From Chloroflexota bacterium (lineage in GTDB: Bacteria > Chloroflexota > Dehalococcoidia > SZUA-161 > SpSt-899): a DNA stretch of 10,796 nucleotides. The stretch lies in NCBI GenBank assembly GCA_018657655.1, contig JABHWQ010000532.1, positions 1 through 10,796 of the forward strand, written 5' to 3'. Of the stretch, positions 1 through 6,028 are shown piece by piece. Below the pieces are notes generated by a model that ran no database searches, had not been told where the DNA came from, and saw only the letters and a program-made list of their open reading frames with translations. The translations under genes were made by a program, and so were the position numbers. Within the stretch, counting starts at the first letter, position 1. The number at the start of each line of letters is the position of its first letter.

Positions 1-941
1 CGTCGTATGTTATTATGACTCTCTATGCGATTGCTAATCTTGCGTCTGCCTCTCCAGGTTCTGGTGGTGGGTGCGGAGACTCTGCGTCTCGAATGTATTG
101 CGGTGAGCTTGGCACAAAACAGCAGGATAATAGCTGAAACGTAAACCCAGACCATCAGCGCTATTATGGTACCGAGTGAGCCATAGATCACAGTGTAAGG
201 TTTTTGTGGGGTGACGAACGAAATAAACACCTGCTGGGCTGCCCCAAAACCAATCGCGGCAATCAGCGCTCCTCCCCAGATATCGCCCAATCGTATCCGT
301 GCATTGGGAATGAATTTATACAACAAAATAAAGGTTACAAATGCCAGACCGGTAGTGAAAAGAAGCCGGACTGCTTGCCAGAAGACATCTCCGCCAAAGA
401 ATCCGCCCACAGCAGTATCGCTGGCTGCCTCGATACCTTTAACAGCAGCGTTTGTGGCAAAAGATGTCAGTAGCAACAACCCCACTCCCAACATCATACC
501 CAGTTCCAGGAATCTCTCCATGAAAAAGGAGCGCGGCGTTCGTATTCCCCAGGCAGCATTCAGGGCCTTTCGGAGCGCACTGAAAACAGCCATGCCACCC
601 CACAGTAGTCCAAGCGTCGCAATTGCACTTGCGGCCACCCATTCATCGTCGACCTCGTTGATGATGTCAGAAATGATTGTCTTTGAGACTGGCAGAAAAC
701 CGCTGATAGCCTCGACTACGTTATCTTGGGAATCCGTGTCATGTGTAATAGCACCCACAATTGTGACGGCGGCCAAGCTTAGGGGAAAGATGGTAAGCAG
801 CACGTAATAGGAGATAGATGCTGCCAGGTGCGGGCAGTTATCCGTCAGAAACTCGTTTACTACTTCCCTGATAAAGAGTATCGACTCTTTGGTTTTAATG
901 GCTACGCGGCGTCTCCTGCCCGGAGAAAGGATCAATTTCAT
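1..941 (-). CDS. YihY/BrkB-family inner-membrane protein (3' end cut by window edge)
   Basis: The minus-strand frame is open from an ATG at 941 to the window edge, giving about 313 residues with no stop, so the C-terminus is missing. It reads as a YihY/virulence factor BrkB (formerly RNase BN) family polytopic membrane protein. Near residues 36-55 is the family hallmark NCPHLAASISYYVLLTIFP. Further hydrophobic segments lie near 103-122, 145-165, 190-213, 222-245 and 255-277, and the late YGSLGTIIALMVWVYVSAIIL segment is typical. The GAE usually seen just after that helix reads CAK here. Past about residue 285 the chain turns basic and polar, like the cytoplasmic tail of relatives. The molecular function of the family is not settled. 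A purine-rich stretch precedes the ATG inside the palindrome GAGAGCTCTC (947-956). It follows yajC by 117 bases with no clear terminator, so cotranscription is possible. Confidence 0.88.
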   Translation of the reverse strand, partial: MKLILSPGRRRRVAIKTKESILFIREVVNEFLTDNCPHLAASISYYVLLTIFPLSLAAVTIVGAITHDTDSQDNVVEAISGFLPVSKTIISDIINEVDDEWVAASAIATLGLLWGGMAVFSALRKALNAAWGIRTPRSFFMERFLELGMMLGVGLLLLTSFATNAAVKGIEAASDTAVGGFFGGDVFWQAVRLLFTTGLAFVTFILLYKFIPNARIRLGDIWGGALIAAIGFGAAQQVFISFVTPQKPYTVIYGSLGTIIALMVWVYVSAIILLFCAKLTAIHSRRRVSAPTTRTWRGRRKISNRIESHNNIR

Positions 942-1058
942 TTTTGGAGAGCTCTCTATCAGAATGGTATCAAGGTTCACTCCGGATAGGGCTACAGCAT
1001 GTATTTAATCGGGGATTGAAGTATTATTCAGCTCTCAAATACCCCCACCCACCAAAGT

Positions 1059-1334
1059 TCAGTTATCCGACAACTCAATTTGCTGTTTACCCATTATACT
1101 ATTTTTAAGAAACTTCACCTTGCTGCCGTCCTCAATCTTCAAGACGAAGTCTTGTTCGCCTACGGAGTCAATTTCCCCGAACATTCCCCCGATGGTGATT
1201 ACTTTATCACCTTTTTGAAGTTCTTCGACAAGCCTTTGATGTTCGGATTGTCGTTTGCGTTGAGGGCGAATCATCAGAAAATAGAAGGCCCCAAACATCA
1301 GTACCAGGACTACAAGCATCCCGACTTGTCCCAT
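1059..1334 (-). CDS. yajC: Preprotein translocase accessory subunit YajC
   Basis: This 91-residue protein has one N-terminal membrane helix (about residues 4-22), then the family signature FYFLMIRPQRKRQ and a small soluble domain with KGDKVITIGGMFGEI. That is the normal size and layout of YajC, which associates with SecDF-YidC at the Sec translocon in the cytoplasmic membrane. The ATG at 1334 has an excellent ribosome binding site (AAGGAG, 8 bases upstream). Only 27 bases separate it from the stop of the prenyltransferase gene, so it is probably in the same transcript. SecD and SecF are not in the window, although secG lies three genes upstream in the same direction. Identification is firm. 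Confidence 0.95.
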   Translation of the reverse strand: MGQVGMLVVLVLMFGAFYFLMIRPQRKRQSEHQRLVEELQKGDKVITIGGMFGEIDSVGEQDFVLKIEDGSKVKFLKNSIMGKQQIELSDN

Positions 1335-1361
1335 TATTACAACTCCTTATATTATACTGGG

Positions 1362-2264
1362 TTAATCAATGTAAGCCCAAATAGTGATACCGATAGACAT
1401 CAAGAGCGGAGTCACGAGCACAACCAGAATGTTTGCACCCAGAGAAGGAACCAGATTCTCGATGTCGTTATGGTTTTTAACAGCCCCCTTCATGGCTTTG
1501 ATGGCAAGAGGTATAGTGAGTAACCCGAGCAGTGCCAGGGCAGGGATAGCCTGCGAGATGACGCCGGCTATAATGGTGATGTACGCGAGGATGTTAATCA
1601 GTGCATAAATCCTGGCCGCGGCCTGCGTTCCGAGCACTATTGGGATGTGCTTTCTTTTACCGAGCCTATCAGCTTCTGTATCCGGAATTTCATTGATGAG
1701 AAGCAAATTGGCAACCAGCAAGAACGTGACTGTTGATACTACGGCAGAGGCGCTGCTATATGTACCATCTTGAGTGAAATATGTTCCCAAGGTGATAAAG
1801 GCGAATCCTGCTCCTGCAGCTATCTCGCTCGCACCCGGCAATCTCATGATTAGTGGTGTATAGAGTGAAGCGCAAATTACACCCGCGATGCCAATAGGCA
1901 GTATATCCACTCCGTAGACGGTTATAAAATATGTACCAATGCCGATGACTATTGCCAAACTTACCATACCCAGTAACATTACCTCGTTTGGTTTCATCGC
2001 GGCCGAAGGCAGGATTCCACTGCCGCCACTGAAAGGGGTTCTGGTAGTCTTGAGGTCTACTCCGGTTTTATAGTCGAAATAGTCGTTGAGAACATTGACC
2101 GTTATATGCGCGCATATGGCCCCGATCAATGCGAGCGCAAAGTATAGTCCATGGAAGGAAATCCCATCGTAAAGGGACGCCGCAATTCCGACGAAAACGC
2201 ATATGGGGGTAAGTATTAAGAATTGCGGTCTGGTTTCTGCAATCCATATTTTCGCAGTGGACAT
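1362..2264 (-). CDS. UbiA-superfamily prenyltransferase, MenA-like
   Basis: An integral-membrane aromatic prenyltransferase of 300 residues. Counting from the ATG at 2264, the first aspartate-rich motif is NDYFDYKTGVD (about residues 60-70), followed by TPFSGGSGILPS. The second is NEIPDTEADR (about 191-200), followed by GKRKHIPIVLG. Both bind the Mg-diphosphate of the prenyl donor. About eight hydrophobic helices fill the rest. The first motif and the GGSGILP stretch resemble 1,4-dihydroxy-2-naphthoate prenyltransferases (menaquinone synthesis) more than UbiA or protoheme farnesyltransferase, but the acceptor cannot be fixed from sequence. No other quinone gene is nearby. Start choice: an upstream in-frame TTG at 2276 would extend it by four residues, but that TTG overlaps the Shine-Dalgarno GGAGG that lies 5 bases before the ATG at 2264, so the ATG is preferred. 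Confidence 0.9.
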   Translation of the reverse strand: MSTAKIWIAETRPQFLILTPICVFVGIAASLYDGISFHGLYFALALIGAICAHITVNVLNDYFDYKTGVDLKTTRTPFSGGSGILPSAAMKPNEVMLLGMVSLAIVIGIGTYFITVYGVDILPIGIAGVICASLYTPLIMRLPGASEIAAGAGFAFITLGTYFTQDGTYSSASAVVSTVTFLLVANLLLINEIPDTEADRLGKRKHIPIVLGTQAAARIYALINILAYITIIAGVISQAIPALALLGLLTIPLAIKAMKGAVKNHNDIENLVPSLGANILVVLVTPLLMSIGITIWAYID

Positions 2265-2298
2265 TTGATCCTCCAAACTTCGATATTTGCCATGGCCT

Positions 2299-2304
2299 AT
2301 TATA
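2299..2304 (-). promoter_or_regulatory. Candidate -10 box for the prenyltransferase gene
   Basis: A perfect TATAAT reads on the minus strand 35 bases before the ATG at 2264, in the 110-base gap after the SAM hydrolase gene. At 17-base spacing the -35 hexamer would be TTCTGT, which is poor. A better TTGGCA lies only 12 bases away, too close. It may allow separate transcription of the prenyltransferase and yajC. Confidence 0.4.
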
Positions 2305-2374
2305 GCGTACTTTCCGTGCCAACAGAATAACAGCTATAGCTTCGAATATCAAGTTAATGCGTATCTGTAGAGTG

Positions 2375-3148
2375 TCACGTTCGAACGTATATTCTGTCCC
2401 CGAAATTAACCCCTAGAGAAGTGGCGGCATTGCCGTTTTTAACCCCTATCTCAAGATGCTCATCACTCCCGATGATAGCCAGGAGTTCGTTACCTGCAGC
2501 GTACGATGGGCTTAGTCCTTGAATCAAATGCCCTTTTATTTCGATATTCAGATTCGTTTCTGGGAGGTCCTCGCGTTTTATATTGGTAATCAGATTACCA
2601 AAGCGATCGATATGAATCACTTGACCGATAATAGCACCGCCCGGTTCAATCTCCGGCCGAGAGATAGGGAAAGAAACCAGTGAAGTTGTTTGCTCTCCGA
2701 ATTCATGTAAGGGGATGTCCAAAGAAAGATGAGCCGCCACAGGCGCGAAGATATCGCGTCCGTGAAAGGTGTTGCTCACTCGATCACGCCAAAAACGGGG
2801 ATTTGTAATAGTGACAGCTTGTACCTTGTCTTTTACCACGTAGCTTAGAACGCCATTGTCAGGAGCAATAAAAATATGCTGGCTAGTTTTTAGTATCACT
2901 GCCCTTCTATCAGTACCCACGCCCGGGTCTACTACCACTATGTGAATGGTGTTTTCGGGGAAATACGGGTGTGTTTTGTCTAGAACGTGCGCGGCCTGAA
3001 GGATGTTTTGTGGTTCGATATCGTGGGAAATATCAACAATCGTGGCGTTGGGATTGATGCTCAGGATCACCCCTTTCATGGCACCTGCGTAGCCATCGCT
3101 TGTGCCAAAGTCAGTGATTAGGGTAATGATCCTGTTGCCTGTGGTCAT
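2375..3148 (-). CDS. S-adenosylmethionine hydrolase (SAM hydroxide adenosyltransferase, DUF62)
   Basis: This 257-residue protein belongs to the SAM-dependent chlorinase/fluorinase-like family. It starts with ITLITDFGTSDGYAGAMKG, followed by DISHDIEPQNI, VVVDPGVGTDRR (71-82), FIAPDNGVLS and FHGRDIFAP. The C-terminal barrel carries HIDRFGNLITNI. Candidate catalytic residues are Asp74, Arg81 and His129. They fit the Asp-Arg-His triad known in the archaeal DUF62 enzyme, which activates water to split SAM into adenosine and methionine. The family's true halogenases have an extra loop and are longer, so hydrolase is the better call. The ATG at 3148 has only a distant AAAGGG as ribosome binding site. 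It lies 45 bases after secG in the same direction. The physiological role, perhaps SAM or methylation balance, is not established. Confidence 0.92.
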   Translation of the reverse strand: MTTGNRIITLITDFGTSDGYAGAMKGVILSINPNATIVDISHDIEPQNILQAAHVLDKTHPYFPENTIHIVVVDPGVGTDRRAVILKTSQHIFIAPDNGVLSYVVKDKVQAVTITNPRFWRDRVSNTFHGRDIFAPVAAHLSLDIPLHEFGEQTTSLVSFPISRPEIEPGGAIIGQVIHIDRFGNLITNIKREDLPETNLNIEIKGHLIQGLSPSYAAGNELLAIIGSDEHLEIGVKNGNAATSLGVNFGDRIYVRT

Positions 3149-3193
3149 TGCGGGATGTTACCCTTTCTCGGGGATGTGAGCGAAGTTTGCTAT

Positions 3194-3421
3194 CTAGTCC
3201 AGCTTTACACTGAGCGCTGAAATGACCACAAAAATCACTGCCAGGATGATAGTTAATCTGAACAGAGTCTGTTCCACTCCTCGCCGGGTTCGGTACCCCC
3301 CGGAACTCTGTGATCCGCCGAATATACCGCCTAATCCGCCCGCGCCTTTCGCCTGAATCAAGACTACAGCAATCAGCGCGATGGAAATTATGATTGAAGC
3401 AACGTGAATGGATGAATTCAT
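3194..3421 (-). CDS. secG: Preprotein translocase subunit SecG
   Basis: This 75-residue protein has two membrane helices (about 6-24 and 52-72) joined by a glycine-rich loop containing KGAGGLGGIFGG. It is the small SecG subunit of the SecYEG channel in the cytoplasmic membrane, which assists SecA-driven export. Length and loop composition are typical. Its ATG overlaps the gatB stop by four bases (ATGA, 3418-3421), a sign of translational coupling. No separate Shine-Dalgarno of quality is seen, which fits coupling. yajC, another translocon component, is downstream in the same direction. Confidence 0.95.
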   Translation of the reverse strand: MNSSIHVASIIISIALIAVVLIQAKGAGGLGGIFGGSQSSGGYRTRRGVEQTLFRLTIILAVIFVVISALSVKLD

Positions 3422-4878
3422 TGTAATTTTTCCTTAAGTAGTTTATTCACAAGATCAGGCTTGGCCCGACCTTTGGTGATCTTCATAACCTGGCCTACCA
3501 GGAATTGTAATGCCTTCTCTTTTCCTTCTCTAAACTCGTCTACAGCCTTGGGATTATCGTTTATTACCTTTTCCACAATCGGTTCGATCTCATCAGTTCC
3601 ACTGATCTGGGTAAGCCCTTTTTCTTTAACGATCTGGGCTGGTTGCTTGCCGGCATTGAACATCTCCTCGAAGACCTGTTTGGCAAGCTTGGTGCTCAGA
3701 GTGCCCTGATCTATTATATCGAGCATCTCAACTAATTGTTCCGGCTTAATCCTGGACTCGGAAATTTCTACCCCTGCTTCATTGAGCAATCGCAGCAACT
3801 CCCCCAGCATCCAATTGGCAACGATTTTGGCTCGTCCTTTGGAAAGCTGCTCAACTGTAGCAAGTTTTACACAGGACTCGAAGTAATCAGCAAATTCCCT
3901 GGAACCAGTGAGAATATCTGCATCATAATCCGATAGACTATACTCTACCATAAAGCGGGCCTTTTTGGCATCAGCCAGCTCCGGGACCTTATCTTTTATG
4001 GCATCGATCCATTCTGAACTGACAGTCAACGGGGGTAAATCGGGTTCGGGGAAGTAGCGATAATCGTGGGCGAATTCCTTGCTCCTCTGTGATACCGTGA
4101 TTCCTTCATCATCGATCCAGCCTCGTGTCTCTTGAACTAACTGGCCGCCTTCTTCGATCACTTTTCTCTGTCGATCTTCCTCGAATTGCAGGGCAGAGAA
4201 AACTGCCTTGAAGCTGTTCATATTCTTGACTTCAACCTTGGGGAAAGCCGTGCCATCTTCTATTGAACGCTGGCTGATGTTGGCATCGCAACGGAAACTC
4301 CCTTCCTCCATGTTGCCGCTGGAAACTCCCAAAAAACGCAAAATGCTGTGCAATTTCATCAAATAAAGACGAGCTTCTTCCGCCGAACTCATATCGGGTT
4401 CACCGACGATTTCCATGAGCGGCATTCCGGCTCGATTGGCATCCATCAGGCTGTGAGTTTCTCCGGAAGGATCGGTACGGTGCAGGAGTTTGGCTACGTC
4501 CTCTTCAAGATGGACGCGCGTGATTTCACATTTTTTCGTAGTACCTTTTATTTCAATCTCAACCCAGCCATTGATACAAAACGGTAGGTCGTATTGGGAG
4601 ATTTGATAGCCTTTCATGAGGTCGGGGTAGGGATAGTTTTTGCGGTCGAACTTGGTGAAATTGGGTATGGTGCAATTGAGCGCTAAGCCTGTCATTAGGG
4701 TATATTCTACTGCCTTTTCGTTGATGGTTGGCAGAACGCCGGGCATGCCCAAACAGACTGGGCAAACGTGACTATTTGGCGGAGAATTGACGTAATCCGC
4801 GCTGCAACGGCAGAACATCTTACTCTTAGTAAGCAGTTGAGAATGAACTTCCAAACCTATGACAGTCTCGTACTTCAT
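3418..4878 (-). CDS. gatB: Aspartyl/glutamyl-tRNA(Asn/Gln) amidotransferase subunit B
   Basis: GatB is the kinase and transamidation subunit of the GatCAB complex, which converts misacylated Glu-tRNA(Gln) or Asp-tRNA(Asn) to the correct amide form in the cytoplasm. From the ATG at 4878 the protein has 486 residues, normal for the family, and begins KYETVIGLEVHSQLLTKSKMFC. HVCPVCLGMPGVLP and the signature DRKNYPYPDLMKGYQISQYD follow. Met replaces the usual Pro in PDLPKGYQ. The C-terminus is the YqeY-like tRNA-binding domain, ending in KGRAKPDLVNKLLKEKL. The frame stays open upstream to a TTG at 5193, but the added 105 residues match nothing in GatB, and a good promoter lies inside that stretch, so 4878 is taken as the start (AAGGG upstream). 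gatA and gatC are not in the window. It is translationally coupled to secG. Confidence 0.95.
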   Translation of the reverse strand: MKYETVIGLEVHSQLLTKSKMFCRCSADYVNSPPNSHVCPVCLGMPGVLPTINEKAVEYTLMTGLALNCTIPNFTKFDRKNYPYPDLMKGYQISQYDLPFCINGWVEIEIKGTTKKCEITRVHLEEDVAKLLHRTDPSGETHSLMDANRAGMPLMEIVGEPDMSSAEEARLYLMKLHSILRFLGVSSGNMEEGSFRCDANISQRSIEDGTAFPKVEVKNMNSFKAVFSALQFEEDRQRKVIEEGGQLVQETRGWIDDEGITVSQRSKEFAHDYRYFPEPDLPPLTVSSEWIDAIKDKVPELADAKKARFMVEYSLSDYDADILTGSREFADYFESCVKLATVEQLSKGRAKIVANWMLGELLRLLNEAGVEISESRIKPEQLVEMLDIIDQGTLSTKLAKQVFEEMFNAGKQPAQIVKEKGLTQISGTDEIEPIVEKVINDNPKAVDEFREGKEKALQFLVGQVMKITKGRAKPDLVNKLLKEKLQ

Positions 4879-4905
4879 ATGGAAATTTCCCTTGAAACGA
4901 GTGTT

Positions 4906-4935
4906 AGTATAGCAAATCCCGGAGATTTGGAGCAA
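4906..4935 (-). promoter_or_regulatory. Candidate sigma-70-type promoter of gatB
   Basis: The minus strand carries TTGCTC (4930-4935) and TATACT (4906-4911) separated by 18 bases. The predicted transcription start falls near 4899, giving a leader of about 20 bases before the ATG at 4878. This supports the short gatB start and an operon running gatB-secG-SAM hydrolase and perhaps beyond. Confidence 0.55.
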
Positions 4936-5231
4936 GGTAACGCAGTTTTGGTGTGAAAGGGAGGGATCAACGGGGGATTTGGTCACGGGAGAATAGTGAT
5001 AAAGATTCTTAATTTTGTGGGTAAAGTCTTTATGAAGGTAATCGGCCTTGACGTACTTGCGGGCATTGTCAAAGGTCATGGAAAAACATTGAGGTGGTAT
5101 CTCATGTTCTGCGATATCGGTTGACAGGTATATCACTGCTTGTGAAAAGGATTTAATGCCGCTCGTAATGGCATGGCCCCCCTGTTTTTTCAAGGAATGC
5201 CATTACGGTTTGCATGTTGCATTCAGGGATT
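4936..5231. other. Non-coding gap between cheW and the gatB promoter
   Basis: I see no convincing gene in this stretch. The minus-strand frame of gatB stays open through it back to a TAA just above 5193, but the product has no GatB features and lacks a Shine-Dalgarno at its TTG. It contains FDN and YSP tripeptides that faintly recall IS30-type transposases, too weak to call. The only structure is the inverted repeat at 5164-5207. Confidence 0.5.
5164..5207. repeat. Perfect 11-bp inverted repeat downstream of cheW
   Basis: The arms CGTAATGGCAT (5164-5174) and ATGCCATTACG (5197-5207) are exact reverse complements, with 22 bases between them. They begin 25 bases after the cheW stop. There is no T-run after the stem on either strand, so it is not a classical terminator. 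It could be a processing hairpin, an operator, or a small palindromic repeat element. Confidence 0.6.
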
Positions 5232-5762
5232 TCAGGCGGCAGTAGCTTCCATTTCAGATGAAATTTCCTCAACTGAAGGTATTTTCATCTCTGCCAGTGC
5301 TACTGAAGTGCCTTCGGAAGAGAACAACTTGTCCAGGTCGAGCAAGATAATCATCCGGTCTTCCAGTTTGGCGATGCCCAGAAGATAGTGAGAATCGCTG
5401 GAGGTGATCACTGATGACGGTGGTTCTACAGAATCGGCGGGTATGCGTAACACTTCTGTAACTTCATCAACCAGGCAGCCAATGGGCTTTCCACCGATAT
5501 CCATTACCACAATTCGGGTATCTTTAGTTTCATCACTCAAAGGCAGGTAAAATACTTTTCGGAGGTCCACTACTGGGATAATCCTTCCTCTAAGGTTGAT
5601 TACGCCTTCTACGTAGTCAGCAGTTCTTGGCCCTTTTGTTACTTCTTGAATCCGTTCTATGCCGCTAACCGTGCCGATACTGACACCATAAGATTCGCCA
5701 GCCAGTGTGAATATTACCAGCTGTTCCAATCCGTCTGTAACGGTATTTATGATTTCACTCAT
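5232..5762 (-). CDS. cheW: Chemotaxis adaptor protein CheW
   Basis: CheW links chemoreceptors to the histidine kinase CheA in cytoplasmic signalling arrays. The 176-residue protein is a single CheW domain: QLVIFTLAGESYGVSI opens the fold, VEGVINLRGRIIPVVDLR (about 51-68) is the hallmark, and IGCLVDEVTEVLRIP and LLGIAKLEDRMIILLDLDKL follow. About 25 acidic residues extend beyond the usual end. The ATG at 5762 has AAGGAAAGGGG just upstream and gives the normal CheW length. A second in-frame ATG at 5840, with GGAGG 7 bases before it, would add 26 residues. That site is buried in a strong hairpin (5841-5875), so I favour 5762 but cannot exclude the longer form. It follows the chemoreceptor gene by 266 bases in the same direction and is very likely its partner. 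No cheA is in the window. Confidence 0.94.
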   Translation of the reverse strand: MSEIINTVTDGLEQLVIFTLAGESYGVSIGTVSGIERIQEVTKGPRTADYVEGVINLRGRIIPVVDLRKVFYLPLSDETKDTRIVVMDIGGKPIGCLVDEVTEVLRIPADSVEPPSSVITSSDSHYLLGIAKLEDRMIILLDLDKLFSSEGTSVALAEMKIPSVEEISSEMEATAA

Positions 5763-5840
5763 CTCGGCCCCTTTCCTTGTTGATAGGTTTATAATCCAAT
5801 GGCTCACAGGCTTCTTGCCCATGGTTAATTGCTTTTCCAT

Positions 5841-5875
5841 GTCCCCGCCTCCCATGTTTGTTGGGGGGCGGGGAC
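5841..5875 (-). promoter_or_regulatory. GC-rich hairpin in the cheW leader sequestering an alternative Shine-Dalgarno
   Basis: On the minus strand GTCCCCGCCCCCC (5875-5863) pairs with GGGAGGCGGGGAC (5853-5841), 12 of 13 positions with one C-A mismatch, around a 9-base loop. The 3' arm contains GGAGG placed 7 bases before the in-frame ATG at 5840. There is no T-run after it, so a translation control or mRNA-protecting role is likelier than termination. It lies between the chemoreceptor stop and the cheW start. Confidence 0.55.
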
Positions 5876-6028
5876 GTCACACTAAAACCAAACGGTGATC
5901 GGTAGGGAGTACACCCGAAAGGCAGTATGCAGTATATAGATTGCATTCCCAGCGCTTTTTAACCAATATCTTTTTTAATCATCAATTGGTACCCCAAAGC
6001 ATTGTTCAGGATATTTGGCTGCTTACTA

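Noticed and set aside
211..807. Long plus-strand frame of 198 codons
   Set aside because: It is the antisense shadow of the YihY/BrkB-family gene, whose minus-strand translation shows clear family motifs across the same bases.
1351..1356. Perfect TATAAT on the minus strand just before yajC
   Set aside because: A start 7 bases downstream would fall inside the yajC Shine-Dalgarno, leaving a leader without it. Cotranscription with the prenyltransferase gene is simpler.
4940..5120. Possible IS30-type transposase remnant in the gatB upstream frame
   Set aside because: Only very short matches (FDN, YSP) are visible, with no catalytic context. Kept as a finding to check but not as a feature.
4879..5193. 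TTG-initiated N-terminal extension of gatB
   Set aside because: No GatB similarity, no ribosome binding site, and a good promoter inside the stretch. The family start motif begins at the ATG at 4878.
5763..5840. Known riboswitch in the cheW leader
   Set aside because: I compared it from memory with c-di-GMP, cobalamin and SAM riboswitch cores and could not match any conserved core, so no class is called.
5962..5990. ACCAAT/ATTGGT inverted repeat after the receptor stop as a terminator
   Set aside because: The stem is only 6 bp, AT-rich, with a 17-base loop and no proper T-tail on the minus strand.
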